Source: an uncultured Burkholderiales bacterium (GTDB lineage: Bacteria > Pseudomonadota > Gammaproteobacteria > Burkholderiales > Burkholderiaceae_C). From it: DNA of 64,000 nt. Shown in pieces: positions 9,842 through 19,662 of the stretch (positions within the stretch are counted from its first letter, which is position 1; each line of letters begins with the position of its first letter). The stretch spans positions 1-64,000 of the forward strand of contig CAILCI010000058.1 of NCBI GenBank assembly GCA_903832625.1, written 5' to 3'. Made by a program: the position numbers and the translations under genes. Under the pieces are notes generated by a model that was given only the letters and a program-made list of their open reading frames with translations, was not told where the DNA came from and ran no database searches.

Positions 9842-10125
9842 TGACGACTCGAATGTTCAAACCCCCGCATCCCGGGGAAGTTTTGAGGGAGTATTTAGGC
9901 GAGGTCAGTGTGACGCAAGCCGCCGAAAAACTCGGCGTGAATCGCGTGACACTCTCTCGTCTGTTGACTGGCTCGGCTGGTATTTCGCCAGATATGGCTT
10001 ACCGACTCAGCGAGGCTTTTGGAACCAGCGCAGAGTTGTGGGCTGGCATGCAACTTCAGTACGACTTACATCAGGCCTCAAAGCTCAAACGGCCCAAAGT
10101 GCAGCGTTTTGCAGCTTATGCCTGA
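9841..10125 (+). CDS. higA: HigA-like antitoxin (XRE HTH)
   Basis: PPHPGEVLREYLGEVSVTQAAEKLGVNRVTLSRLLTGSAGISPDMAYRLSEAFGTSAELWAGMQ. Confidence 0.93.
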   Translation: MTTRMFKPPHPGEVLREYLGEVSVTQAAEKLGVNRVTLSRLLTGSAGISPDMAYRLSEAFGTSAELWAGMQLQYDLHQASKLKRPKVQRFAAYA

Positions 10126-10140
10126 TGGTGCATCCATCGT

Positions 10141-10617
10141 TCAGCGATTGCGCGATTTCATCGCCCGCTCCACCTCGCGCTTGCCTTCGCGGTCTTTGAT
10201 GGTGTCGCGTTTGTCGTGCTCGGCCTTGCCTTTGGCGAGGGCAATTTCGCATTTGATTTTGCCGTTTTTCCAATGCAAGTTGATGGGCACGAGTGTGTAG
10301 CCTTTTTGCTCGACCTTGCCAATCAGACGCTTGATTTCGTCTTTTTTCATCAGCAGTTTTTTGGTGCGTACTGCGTCGGGGCTGACGTGGCTGGACGCTG
10401 TGTGCAGCGGGTTGATTTGGCAGCCAATGACAAACAACTCGCCGTCGCGCACCACCACATAGCCGTCGGTGAGCTGCACTTTGCCTTCGCGTGCGGCTTT
10501 GACCTCCCACCCTTGCAGCACCATGCCGGCCTCGAACTTTTCTTCAAAGAAGTAGTTGTAGGAAGCTTTTTTGTTGTCAGCGATGCGAGCGGGGAGAGCG
10601 GGTTTTTTGGTAGCCAT
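10141..10617 (-). CDS. smpB: SsrA-binding protein SmpB
   Basis: [44 protein letters not shown]-terminal [16 protein letters not shown]. Confidence 0.96.
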   Translation of the reverse strand: MATKKPALPARIADNKKASYNYFFEEKFEAGMVLQGWEVKAAREGKVQLTDGYVVVRDGELFVIGCQINPLHTASSHVSPDAVRTKKLLMKKDEIKRLIGKVEQKGYTLVPINLHWKNGKIKCEIALAKGKAEHDKRDTIKDREGKREVERAMKSRNR

Positions 10618-10664
10618 GAAGTAAAGATAAGGGTAAGAGAGCTTCTTACAATGCAGCCTATTCT

Positions 10665-11117
10665 ATGAAAACCATTCACAAGTCCGTTTTGATCTGGTTC
10701 AGCGCCGAGGAAATGTTCGCCCTCGTCACCGATGTGCCGCGCTATCCCGAGTTTTTGCCGTGGTGCGAACACGGCAAAGTGCTCAACCAAACCGCCGCTG
10801 GCATGACCGCAGAAATTGGCATGTCGCTGGCCGGTTTTCGCAAAAGCTTCACCACACAGAACCAGCATGTGCCGGGCAGACAAGTCAAACTCCAGTTGGT
10901 GGACGGCCCTTTCAAACACTTAGACGGCACGTGGGATTTCATTCCCTTGCTCGACCCCAACACCCAAGCGCCGCAACGCGCCTGCCGCATTGAGCTGACC
11001 CTCAACTACAGTTTTGAGAGCCTGTTTGGTGCCTTGGTCGGTCCGGTGTTCGACAAAATCGCCACTACCTTGGTGGACGCTTTTGTGCAACGCGCCGAGC
11101 AGGTCTACACCGCATGA
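10665..11117 (+). CDS. ratA: RatA/COQ10-type (START-like) protein
   Basis: HKSVLIWFSAEEMFALVTDVPRYPEFLPWC...GPVFDKIATTLVDAFVQRA. Confidence 0.92.
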   Translation: MKTIHKSVLIWFSAEEMFALVTDVPRYPEFLPWCEHGKVLNQTAAGMTAEIGMSLAGFRKSFTTQNQHVPGRQVKLQLVDGPFKHLDGTWDFIPLLDPNTQAPQRACRIELTLNYSFESLFGALVGPVFDKIATTLVDAFVQRAEQVYTA

Positions 11118-11461
11118 GCGACATCACCATCACCTTGGTCTACGCGCCCAAAGCCCGTGAGGTGACGGCGCAAACGCTCAGTTTGCCAGCGGGAAGCACC
11201 GTTTTACAAGGCTTGCAGGCCAGCCATGTCCTGCAAAGCTTTCCCGAGATTGATCTAGATGACGAAGATGCTTACAGCGTGGGCGTTTGGAGCCGAAAAG
11301 CCCCGCCAAGCCAGGTATTGCGACATCTTGACCGCATCGAGATTTATCGTGCGTTGACCGTTGACCCCAAAGTGGCTCGGCGCGAACGGTTTCAGAGCCA
11401 AGGCACGCACCGCGCAGGTTTGTTTTCTAAGCGGCGACCTGGGGCTAAACCCGGTTATTAA
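11114..11461 (+). CDS. RnfH family (ubiquitin-like) protein
   Basis: ITLVYAPKAREVTAQTLSLPAGSTVLQGLQ...VGVWSRKAPPSQVLRHLDRIEIYRALTVDPKVARRERF; overlaps ratA. Confidence 0.9.
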   Translation: MSDITITLVYAPKAREVTAQTLSLPAGSTVLQGLQASHVLQSFPEIDLDDEDAYSVGVWSRKAPPSQVLRHLDRIEIYRALTVDPKVARRERFQSQGTHRAGLFSKRRPGAKPGY

Positions 11462-11545
11462 AGGCGTGTTGAATCGGGCGCAGCGACGCTTTGTATACAG
11501 GCAAAGCTTGCAAGGTGGCTAGAATCTTTTTTTTGGAGCCTTGAC

Positions 11546-13015
11546 ATGCGCCTTCTCGGCAAAGCCCTCACCTTCGACGACGTGTTGTTGGTGCCAGCCT
11601 TCTCTCAAGTCCTGCCCAAGGACACTTCTTTAGCCACCCGTTTTTCTCGCAACATCGCGCTCAATTTGCCGCTGGTGTCTGCGGCAATGGACACCGTCAC
11701 CGAAGCCCGTTTGGCCATTGCCATTGCGCAAGAAGGCGGCATGGGCATCGTGCACAAAAACCTCACAGCACAACAACAAGCGGCTGAAGTCGCCAAAGTC
11801 AAACGCTACGAGAGCGGCGTGTTGCTTGACCCCGTGGTCATCACCCCGCAGCACACCGTGCGCCAAGTGATGGCGTTGTCCGAGCAACTGGGTGTGTCTG
11901 GTTTTCCGGTCTGTGATGGCGGCAAAGTCGTCGGCATTGTGACCAACCGCGATTTGCGCTTTGAAACCCGCTACGACGTGCAGGTCAAAGACATCATGAC
12001 TCCGCGCGAGCGTTTGATCACCGTGGCCGAAGGCACCACGCCCGAGCAAGCCAAGGCGCTGCTCAACAAACACAAGCTCGAACGCCTGCTCGTCATCAAC
12101 GACGGCTTTGAGCTCAAAGGCTTGATCACCGTCAAAGACATCACCAAACAAACCAGCTTTCCCAATGCGGCGCGTGACAGCGCAGGTCGTTTGCGCGTCG
12201 GTGCTGCGGTGGGTGTCGGCGAGGGCACAGAAGAACGTGTGGAAGCCTTGGCACGCGCAGGCGTGGACGCCATCGTCGTTGACACTGCGCACGGCCACAG
12301 CATGGGCGTGATCGAGCGGGTGCGCTGGGTCAAAAAGAACTATCCCCACATCGACGTGGTGGGCGGCAACATTGCCACGGGTTCGGCTGCATTGGCGCTG
12401 GCCGAGGCGGGTGCCGATGCCGTCAAAGTGGGCATTGGCCCGGGCTCGATTTGCACCACCCGCATTGTGGCGGGCGTGGGCGTGCCACAAATCATGGCCA
12501 TCGACAACGTGGCGCAAGCGCTGCTGGGCAGTGGTGTGCCACTCATTGCTGACGGCGGCATTCGCTACAGCGGCGACATTGCCAAAGCCATTGCGGCAGG
12601 CGCGTCCACCGTCATGATGGGCGGCATGTTTGCTGGCACCGAAGAAGCGCCGGGTGAAGTCATCCTCTACCAAGGCCGCAGCTACAAAAGCTACCGTGGC
12701 ATGGGCTCCATTGGCGCCATGCAGCAAGGCAGCGCCGACCGCTATTTCCAAGAATCCAGCACCGGCAACCCCAATGCCGACAAGCTCGTGCCCGAAGGCA
12801 TTGAAGGCCGTGTGCCCTACAAAGGCTCGATGGTCAGCATCGTCTACCAAATGGCGGGCGGCGTGCGCGCCAGCATGGGCTACTGCGGATGCGCGACGAT
12901 TGAGGACATGAAAAACAAAGCCGAATTCGTCGAAATTACCGCCGCCGGCATTCGCGAAAGCCATGTGCACGATGTGCAGATCACCAAGGAAGCGCCTAAC
13001 TATCGGGCGGATTGA
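11546..13015 (+). CDS. guaB: IMP dehydrogenase
   Basis: [20 protein letters not shown] domains, [20 protein letters not shown]. Confidence 0.97.
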   Translation: MRLLGKALTFDDVLLVPAFSQVLPKDTSLATRFSRNIALNLPLVSAAMDTVTEARLAIAIAQEGGMGIVHKNLTAQQQAAEVAKVKRYESGVLLDPVVITPQHTVRQVMALSEQLGVSGFPVCDGGKVVGIVTNRDLRFETRYDVQVKDIMTPRERLITVAEGTTPEQAKALLNKHKLERLLVINDGFELKGLITVKDITKQTSFPNAARDSAGRLRVGAAVGVGEGTEERVEALARAGVDAIVVDTAHGHSMGVIERVRWVKKNYPHIDVVGGNIATGSAALALAEAGADAVKVGIGPGSICTTRIVAGVGVPQIMAIDNVAQALLGSGVPLIADGGIRYSGDIAKAIAAGASTVMMGGMFAGTEEAPGEVILYQGRSYKSYRGMGSIGAMQQGSADRYFQESSTGNPNADKLVPEGIEGRVPYKGSMVSIVYQMAGGVRASMGYCGCATIEDMKNKAEFVEITAAGIRESHVHDVQITKEAPNYRAD

Positions 13016-13062
13016 CGGTGCGCACAAAGGGTGGCAGGCGTTTGCGCCACCCAGCTTCACGC

Positions 13063-13090
13063 AGAGTTGTACAATTTTAAGTACAACTCT
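13063..13090. promoter_or_regulatory. Candidate YefM operator
   Basis: AGAGTTGTAC-AATTTTAA-GTACAACTCT: perfect 10-bp arms containing TGTACA core, 12 bp upstream of the antitoxin ATG. Confidence 0.6.
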
Positions 13091-13102
13091 GGAGCCGTCG
13101 TC

Positions 13103-13354
13103 ATGGATGCCATTTCATACTCTTCTGCACGCGCCAACTTAGCCAGCACCATGGATCGTGTGTGCAATGATCATCAGCCACTCATCATCACGCGCAATGG
13201 GCAGCAATCGGTGGTCATGCTGTCACTTGAAGACTATTCTTCCCTTGAAGAAACGGCTTATTTACTGAGAAGCCCAGCCAATGCCAAGCGCTTGCTATCA
13301 GCCATTGAACAATTGAATGCGGGCGAGGGCGCTACGCGGAGTTTGATGGAATGA
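13103..13354 (+). CDS. yefM: YefM/Phd family antitoxin
   Basis: MDAISYSSARANLASTMDRVCNDHQPLIITRNGQQSVVMLSLEDYSSLEETAYLLRSPANAKRLL. Confidence 0.94.
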   Translation: MDAISYSSARANLASTMDRVCNDHQPLIITRNGQQSVVMLSLEDYSSLEETAYLLRSPANAKRLLSAIEQLNAGEGATRSLME

Positions 13355-13605
13355 AACTGATTTTTGCGGACGCTGCGTGGGAGGATTATTTATATTGGCA
13401 GCGGCAAGACAAACGGATTGTCGAACGAATCCACAAACTCATTCAAGAAGTGCAACGCGAGCCCTTCGTTGGCATAGGCAAGCCTGAACCGCTGAAACAT
13501 GATTTCGCGGGTTATTGGTCGCGTCGAATAACGGATGAACACCGCATGGTTTATAAGATTGAGGGGGATGGATTGTTGATTGCTCAGCTGCGATATCACT
13601 ACTAA
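13351..13605 (+). CDS. yoeB: YoeB toxin (Txe/YoeB family)
   Basis: MKLIFADAAWEDYLYWQRQDKRIVERIHKLIQEV...GIGKPEPLKHDFAGYWSRRITDEHRMVYKI...YHY. Confidence 0.95.
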   Translation: MKLIFADAAWEDYLYWQRQDKRIVERIHKLIQEVQREPFVGIGKPEPLKHDFAGYWSRRITDEHRMVYKIEGDGLLIAQLRYHY

Positions 13606-13624
13606 AAAATTTGCGACAATACTA

Positions 13625-13647
13625 GAGGCCACTTTCTGGCCTTTTTT
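13625..13647 (+). terminator. Terminator-like hairpin with T6 tract immediately 5' of guaA
   Basis: GGCCA-CTTTC-TGGCC followed by TTTTTT, ending 6 nt before the guaA ATG at 13653. Confidence 0.55.
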
Positions 13648-13652
13648 GCTTT

Positions 13653-15269
13653 ATGTCTCACCAAAAAATCCTCATCCTCGATTTCGGCTCACAAGTCACT
13701 CAACTCATTGCCCGCCGTGTGCGCGAGGCGCATGTGTATTGCGAAGTGCATCCCTGCGATGTCAGCAGCGACTGGGTGCGCGACTACGCCCGTGACGGCT
13801 CGCTCAAAGGCGTGATCTTGTCTGGCTCTCATGCCAGCGTGTACGAGGTGGACGACCGTGCGCCCGATGCGGTATTTGAGTTGGGCGTGCCTGTGCTGGG
13901 CATTTGTTATGGCATGCAAACCATGGCCACGCAGTTGGGTGGCAAGGTTGAGGCAGGGCACACCCGCGAGTTTGGTTACGCCGAGGTGCGCGCCCACGGC
14001 CACACGGCCTTGCTCAAAGACATTGAAGACTTCAACACGCCAGAAGGCCACGGCATGCTGAAAGTCTGGATGAGCCACGGCGACAAAGTCACCCAACTGC
14101 CCGAGGGCTTCAAGGTCATGGCTTCCACGCCAAGCTGCCCCATTGCGGGCATGGCCGACGAAGCGCGACGTTTTTACGCCGTGCAGTTCCACCCAGAGGT
14201 GACGCACACCCTGCAAGGCCAGGCCTTGCTCAACCGTTTTGTGTTGGACATTTGCGCGGCTGAGCCAAGCTGGGTCATGCGCGACCACATTGCCGAAGCC
14301 GTGGCATCCATCCGCCAACAAGTGGGCGACGAAGAAGTGATTTTGGGCTTGTCCGGCGGGGTCGATTCTTCTGTGGCGGCTGCGCTCATTCACCGCGCCA
14401 TTGGCGACCAACTCACTTGTGTGTTTGTCGATCACGGCTTGCTGCGCTTGAACGAGGGCGACATGGTGATGGAGATGTTTGCAGGCAAGCTCCACGCCAA
14501 AGTCATTCGCGTAGACGCCAGCGATTTGTTCTTGGGCAAACTCGCGGGCGTGAGCGAGCCTGAAGCCAAGCGCAAAATCATTGGTGGTTTGTTTGTCGAT
14601 GTGTTCAAAGAACAAGCGGCCAAACTCAAAGCAGGCGAGGCAGGGCACAAGGGTGCGAGCTTTTTGGCGCAAGGCACGATTTACCCCGACGTGATCGAGA
14701 GCGGCGGCGCAAAAAGTAAAAAAGCCGTCACCATCAAAAGCCACCACAACGTGGGCGGCTTGCCCGAGCAACTCGGTTTGAAGTTGCTGGAGCCGCTGAG
14801 AGATTTGTTCAAAGACGAAGTGCGCGAGCTGGGCGTAGCGCTCGGCCTGCCGCATGACATGGTGTACCGCCATCCCTTCCCCGGACCGGGCTTGGGGGTG
14901 CGTATTTTGGGCGAAGTCAAAAAAGACTATGCCGATTTGCTGCGCCGCGCCGACGCCATCTTTATTGAAGAACTGCGCAATTTCAAAGATGAAGCCACCG
15001 GCAAAACTTGGTACGACCTCACCAGCCAAGCCTTTACCGTCTTCTTACCCGTCAAAAGCGTGGGCGTGATGGGTGATGGCCGCACTTACGACTACGTGGT
15101 GGCCTTGCGCGCCGTGCAAACCAGCGACTTCATGACCGCCGACTGGGCAGAGCTGCCGTATGCGCTGCTCAAAAAAGTGTCTGGGCGCATCATCAATGAA
15201 GTGCGGGGAATTAACCGTGTGACTTATGACGTGTCGTCTAAGCCGCCGGCGACGATTGAGTGGGAGTGA
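13653..15269 (+). CDS. guaA: GMP synthase (glutamine-hydrolysing)
   Basis: [46 protein letters not shown]-terminal PPATIEWE. Confidence 0.97.
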   Translation: MSHQKILILDFGSQVTQLIARRVREAHVYCEVHPCDVSSDWVRDYARDGSLKGVILSGSHASVYEVDDRAPDAVFELGVPVLGICYGMQTMATQLGGKVEAGHTREFGYAEVRAHGHTALLKDIEDFNTPEGHGMLKVWMSHGDKVTQLPEGFKVMASTPSCPIAGMADEARRFYAVQFHPEVTHTLQGQALLNRFVLDICAAEPSWVMRDHIAEAVASIRQQVGDEEVILGLSGGVDSSVAAALIHRAIGDQLTCVFVDHGLLRLNEGDMVMEMFAGKLHAKVIRVDASDLFLGKLAGVSEPEAKRKIIGGLFVDVFKEQAAKLKAGEAGHKGASFLAQGTIYPDVIESGGAKSKKAVTIKSHHNVGGLPEQLGLKLLEPLRDLFKDEVRELGVALGLPHDMVYRHPFPGPGLGVRILGEVKKDYADLLRRADAIFIEELRNFKDEATGKTWYDLTSQAFTVFLPVKSVGVMGDGRTYDYVVALRAVQTSDFMTADWAELPYALLKKVSGRIINEVRGINRVTYDVSSKPPATIEWE

Positions 15270-15432
15270 TTTAACGTCTGGCCATGACTGGCATTGCATG
15301 GCAGTAAATACCCGTCACTTTTTAACGCCCCCTCCCTTCAAGATTTGAAAGTCCAGCTACAAATAAAGCGCTGATGCCCATTAACAATTCGTAAAACCAA
15401 TTCATTTTGACAAGCGAATTCAAGGGGGGCTT

Positions 15433-16758
15433 ATGCAGGCAGCGCCACACACTGCGGACAAGGATTTATCCACCCGTCGCCAACGCATCGTCATTGTGGG
15501 CGGTGGGTTTGCTGGCACAACATTGCTTAAGCAGCTGATTTGCCGCTTAGCGCAGGGCTACGAGGTGTTGATGATTTCCGAGGAAAGCTACACCACCTTT
15601 AACCCCATGTTGCCCGAGGTGGTGGGCGCGTCGATTTTTCCGGAGCAGGTAGTGGCGCCGATTCGCGCCATGTTCTCGCCCAGTGCGCATGTTCGCTTCA
15701 TCATGGGGCAGGTGACCAGCGTCAACGCGCAAGCTAAGACCTTGGTCTGCACCAGCCTGCACAACGATTGCGAGATTGCTTATGAGCATTTGGTGCTGGC
15801 CTTGGGCAATCGCGCCATGCTCAACCTGATTCCGGGTATGGCCGAGCATGGCTTACCGCTCAAAACTGTGGGTGACGCCATGCACATTCGCAACATTGTG
15901 CTGCGCCGCATTGCCCGCATGGAGCTAGAAACTGACGCGCAAAAACTCAAGTCGCTGGGGCATTTTGTGGTGATTGGCGGGGGCTTTTCGGGCGCAGAGG
16001 TGGCGGGCGAGTTGATCGATTGCCTGCGTTCGGTGCAGCACTACTACCCACGGGTCAACCCGGCCGATTTGTCTGTCACGGTGCTGCACGACCAAGATCG
16101 TATGCTGTTGGAGTTGCCCGAGTATTTGGGCTTGGCCGCAGCCAAGTCGCTGCGCGCGCGCGGCGTGAATATTCTGCTCGGGGCGAATGCCCGTGCGGCA
16201 GAAATCAGCGACGAGCATGTCAAACTCACCGATGGCAGCGTTCTTTTAGCCTCCACCATCATCACCACAATTGGCACGCGCCCCAATGCCTTGCTCGCAA
16301 AACTTGACTTGCCACTGGAGCGCGGACGCTTGATGGCGCAAAGCGATTTTTCTGTGGCGGGTGCGCCCAACCTGTGGACCTTGGGCGACTGCGCGCATGT
16401 GATCAATGGCTTTGACGGCAAACCTTGCCCGCCCACGGCGCAGTTTGCGGTGCGCCAAGCCAAGGCCTTGGCGTTCAATTTGGTGGCGCGCATCAAGGGC
16501 GAACCCACGCAGGCTTTCAGCCACAAGTCCTTGGGTTCGATGGCGGCCATTGGGCACAAAAAAGGCGTGGCTTCGGTGTTCGGTTTTTGTGTGACAGGGC
16601 TGCCTGCTTGGCTGATTTGGCGGGCGTATTACCTGATTCAAATGCCCACCTTGGGGCGAAAAGTGCGGATTTATTTGGAATGGACTTGGGGCATGTTTTT
16701 CCCCGCCGACATCACGCATTTGCGTTTTACACGCAGCGAAGACCGCGACATGCAGTAA
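15433..16758 (+). CDS. NAD(P)/FAD-dependent oxidoreductase (type II NADH dehydrogenase-like)
   Basis: [17 protein letters not shown] and [16 protein letters not shown] Rossmann motifs; [10 protein letters not shown]. Confidence 0.85.
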   Translation: MQAAPHTADKDLSTRRQRIVIVGGGFAGTTLLKQLICRLAQGYEVLMISEESYTTFNPMLPEVVGASIFPEQVVAPIRAMFSPSAHVRFIMGQVTSVNAQAKTLVCTSLHNDCEIAYEHLVLALGNRAMLNLIPGMAEHGLPLKTVGDAMHIRNIVLRRIARMELETDAQKLKSLGHFVVIGGGFSGAEVAGELIDCLRSVQHYYPRVNPADLSVTVLHDQDRMLLELPEYLGLAAAKSLRARGVNILLGANARAAEISDEHVKLTDGSVLLASTIITTIGTRPNALLAKLDLPLERGRLMAQSDFSVAGAPNLWTLGDCAHVINGFDGKPCPPTAQFAVRQAKALAFNLVARIKGEPTQAFSHKSLGSMAAIGHKKGVASVFGFCVTGLPAWLIWRAYYLIQMPTLGRKVRIYLEWTWGMFFPADITHLRFTRSEDRDMQ

Positions 16759-16801
16759 GGCCTACAATAGCGGGTTATCCAAAACCCAAGAATCGAAAGA
16801 C

Positions 16802-17059
16802 ATGGCCAAAGAAGAAATGATTGAAATGAAGGGTGTCGTCAACGAAGTGTTGCCCGACTCCCGCTATCGCATCACCTTGGAGAATGGCCATTCTCTGATT
16901 GCCTACACCGCAGGCAAGATGCGTTTGCACCGTATTCGCATCATCGAAGGCGACAAAGTTACTGTCGAGCTCTCGCCTTACGACATGAACAAAGCCCGCG
17001 TGACTTTCCGCCACATCGAAGGCAAAGCTCCCATGACCTCAGGCTTTAAGCGACGTTGA
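16802..17059 (+). CDS. infA: Translation initiation factor IF-1 (probable second infA paralogue)
   Basis: [71 protein letters not shown]; not in a ribosomal-protein operon. Confidence 0.93.
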   Translation: MAKEEMIEMKGVVNEVLPDSRYRITLENGHSLIAYTAGKMRLHRIRIIEGDKVTVELSPYDMNKARVTFRHIEGKAPMTSGFKRR

Positions 17060-17093
17060 TGGTGTTGTAGGGCACAGCTTCCAAACCATAGCC

Positions 17094-17720
17094 GTGTATT
17101 TACCTCCTCAATTCAAAGCCAAAGATGATGCCCATGCGTTCGACATCATGCGGGCGCATCCCTTGGCCAGCCTGATCAGCCATGATGATGAGGGCTTTCC
17201 TTTTGTCAGCCATTTGCCCATGCATTTGCAACTGCGTGGCGATCAGCCGGTGCTCCTAGCCCATGTGGCCAAAGCCAATCCACACGGACAGTTTTTAAAA
17301 AAACGACCCCAAGCCTTGGTGACTTTCATGGGGCCGCAGGCCTATATGTCGCCCAAGGTCTACCCCGATCTCACCCGCGTCCCCACTTGGAGTTATCTGG
17401 CCGTTCACGCCAAGGTCGATGTGGTGATGCTGGACGACACACCAACCAAAGACCGCTTGCTCAAGCACCTCATTGCCGACCATGAGGCCACTTACGCTAA
17501 GCAATGGCGCGGGCTAGAGGCGGATTATCAAGACAAGCTGTTGGCTGGCATTGTGGCGTTTGAATTGCACATCACATCGCTTCAATGCAAGCTCAAGCTC
17601 AACCAACATCGTCCTGAATCGCACGCCGCCATGCACGCAGCCTATGCTCAGGGAACGCCTGACGAACAAGCTTTGGCGCAATGGATGCTCAAGCTTGGGT
17701 TGGTCGAGCTCAAAGGCTGA
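17094..17720 (+). CDS. FMN-binding negative transcriptional regulator (PaiB-like)
   Basis: MYLPPQFKAKDDAHAFDIMRAHPLASLISHDDEGFPFVSHLPMHL...YPDLTRVPTWSYLAVHAK; GTG start. Confidence 0.88.
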   Translation: MYLPPQFKAKDDAHAFDIMRAHPLASLISHDDEGFPFVSHLPMHLQLRGDQPVLLAHVAKANPHGQFLKKRPQALVTFMGPQAYMSPKVYPDLTRVPTWSYLAVHAKVDVVMLDDTPTKDRLLKHLIADHEATYAKQWRGLEADYQDKLLAGIVAFELHITSLQCKLKLNQHRPESHAAMHAAYAQGTPDEQALAQWMLKLGLVELKG

Positions 17721-17725
17721 TCGTG

Positions 17726-18961
17726 ATGGCGCCAACAAGCGATCACGCAACCCCCAACAACGCCCAGCTCGAGGCAGACGAATTTTTCATGCGCCAAGCC
17801 TTGGTTCAGGCGCAACAGGCGGCACAAGTGGGTGAAGTGCCTGTCGGTGCGGTGGTCGTGCGTCAAGGCCAAGTCATTGCAGCGGCACACAACGCGCCCA
17901 TTTCCAACCAAGACCCGAGCGCGCACGCAGAAATCAATGCCATGCGCCAAGCTGCGCGCTTGCTGGGCAATTACCGTTTGGAAGATTGCACCCTGTACGT
18001 CACGCTAGAGCCTTGCACCATGTGCAGCGGTGCATTGCTCAACGCCCGTTTCAAGCGCGTGGTGTTTGGCGCGAATGAACCGCGAACTGGCGCGGCTGGC
18101 TCGGTACACAACGTCTTTGGCATTGCAAGCCTCAACCCGCAAACGCAGATCAGCGGCGGCGTATTGGCGCAAGACTGCGCCGCGGTCATGCAAGATTTTT
18201 TCAAGACACGCCGCGATAACCCCAATCCGTTGCGTGATGATGCGCTGCGCACGCCCGACGCGTGCTTTGCGTCTTTGCACGACTTTGCCTGGCCCGCTCA
18301 CTATCTGAGCGATTTGCCCAGTTTGCAGGGCTGGCGTATGCACTACATTGACGCAACTGCGCAGCAGCCTGCGGCAAATGAGGTGGCGGCCACAGAGTTA
18401 AGCGACCTCCCAGCAGCATCAAACACAAATCCCAGCACCAGCCGCCCGCAGTCTTTCACCTTCTTGTGTCTGCACAGCCACGACAGCTGGGGCTACCTTT
18501 ACCGCGACATGTTGCCCGTGCTCGTCGGTGCGGGCCATCGTGTGCTTGTCCCCGATTTGATTGGTTTTGGCAAAAGCGACAAGCCCAAAAAACCAGCGGT
18601 TCACACCTTGGAATTTCACCGCGACTATGTCTTGGCGTGGTTGACGCGCTTGGATGTGCAAGACTGTGTGTTGGTGTTGCCGCAAGCGAACGACGCCTTG
18701 GGTGTGAGTTTGCTGGAGTCGTTGAGCTTCATTGGCATCATCACGACGCAAACAAACACCACGGCACTCAAGCGCAATGACCAAGCCGCTTTGCAAGCGC
18801 CTTACCCCGACAAAGGCCATCGCGCAGCGCCTCAAGCCATGTCTGAATGGCGCAATTTGACGCAGCCCAAGCCCTGGCCCATTCGCCACCTCGATTTGAA
18901 TTTATCCCCGCTAACGCATGGCTCGACCATTGCCCAAGAAGCCGTGAAGTTTTTTACATGA
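17726..18961 (+). CDS. tadA: tRNA adenosine(34) deaminase TadA fused to a degenerate alpha/beta-hydrolase (haloalkane-dehalogenase-like) domain
   Basis: Deaminase motifs HAEINAMRQAA and TLEPCTMCSGAL; then FLCLHSHDSWGYLYRDMLPVLVGAGHRVLVPDLIGFGKSDKP resembling the dehalogenase N-terminal half. Confidence 0.88.
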   Translation: MAPTSDHATPNNAQLEADEFFMRQALVQAQQAAQVGEVPVGAVVVRQGQVIAAAHNAPISNQDPSAHAEINAMRQAARLLGNYRLEDCTLYVTLEPCTMCSGALLNARFKRVVFGANEPRTGAAGSVHNVFGIASLNPQTQISGGVLAQDCAAVMQDFFKTRRDNPNPLRDDALRTPDACFASLHDFAWPAHYLSDLPSLQGWRMHYIDATAQQPAANEVAATELSDLPAASNTNPSTSRPQSFTFLCLHSHDSWGYLYRDMLPVLVGAGHRVLVPDLIGFGKSDKPKKPAVHTLEFHRDYVLAWLTRLDVQDCVLVLPQANDALGVSLLESLSFIGIITTQTNTTALKRNDQAALQAPYPDKGHRAAPQAMSEWRNLTQPKPWPIRHLDLNLSPLTHGSTIAQEAVKFFT

Positions 18962-19635
18962 CCGTATTTGCTCCTAATCCTCTCGGCTATGACATCAAAT
19001 TTGAGAGGGTGGGCGTACACGGCGGCCTAGATTTGCACATCCGCTCGCTGTTGGACAAGCAGCAGTTTTTTGACCCCGACCATTTGGCTTTGGACGCAGG
19101 CATTTCATCGGCCACTTGGCCTTTGTTTGGCTTGGTTTGGCCGTCAGCGCAAAAGCTGGCCGACCTCATGCAGACCTGGGTGTTGGGCGACAAACGCATT
19201 TTGGAAGTGGGCTGCGGCTTGGGGCTGGCGAGTTTGGTGGTGCATCGCCGTTTGGGCAACGTCACAGCCAGCGACTGCCATCCGCTGACCGAACTCTTTT
19301 TGAAAGCCAATTTGGCGCTCAACCATTTGCCGCCACTGCCTTATGTCACGGGCAACTGGGGGCGAGTGAATGCGGGTTTGGGGCAGTTCGATTTGCTCAT
19401 GGCCAGCGATGTGCTCTATGAGCGCGACCATCCGGCGCAGCTCTCAGGCTTTATTCAAACCCATGCAGCTGAGGGCGCAGAGGTCATCATCATCGATCCC
19501 AACCGGGGCAACCGCAGTGCGTTTCATCGTGACATGGCAAACATGGGTTTTTCGGTCGATGAGGTCATGCTCACCGAGCCTTTGGAAAACCTCAGTCCTT
19601 ATCGCGGCCGCTTGTTGCATTACACGCGGCATTGA
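18958..19635 (+). CDS. Class I SAM-dependent methyltransferase
   Basis: ILEVGCGLGLASLVVHRRLGNVTASDCHP motif I; FDLLMASDVLYERDHPAQL; ATG overlaps the tadA stop (ATGA). Confidence 0.85.
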   Translation: MTVFAPNPLGYDIKFERVGVHGGLDLHIRSLLDKQQFFDPDHLALDAGISSATWPLFGLVWPSAQKLADLMQTWVLGDKRILEVGCGLGLASLVVHRRLGNVTASDCHPLTELFLKANLALNHLPPLPYVTGNWGRVNAGLGQFDLLMASDVLYERDHPAQLSGFIQTHAAEGAEVIIIDPNRGNRSAFHRDMANMGFSVDEVMLTEPLENLSPYRGRLLHYTRH

Positions 19636-19662
19636 AAGAATTTGCCCTGACAATGGCGGCTT

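Noticed and set aside
10665-11461. RatA/RatB as a fifth toxin-antitoxin system
   Set aside because: The RatA name is historical; this is the widely conserved COQ10-like/RnfH pair next to smpB and is best treated as housekeeping.
11630-13060. 476-aa minus-strand ORF overlapping guaB
   Set aside because: Antisense shadow of guaB; His/Ala-rich low-complexity translation with no recognisable domain.
13689-15029. 446-aa minus-strand ORF overlapping guaA
   Set aside because: Antisense shadow ORF caused by codon bias; guaA on + is unambiguous.
16802-17059. infA as evidence for a ribosomal operon or horizontal acquisition
   Set aside because: A second, stand-alone infA paralogue is common in Burkholderiales.
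18847-18957. N-terminal extension of the methyltransferase ORF (MAQFDAAQALAHSPPR...)
   Set aside because: Overlaps the tadA tail in another frame; ATG at 18958 with ATGA overlap is the likelier start.
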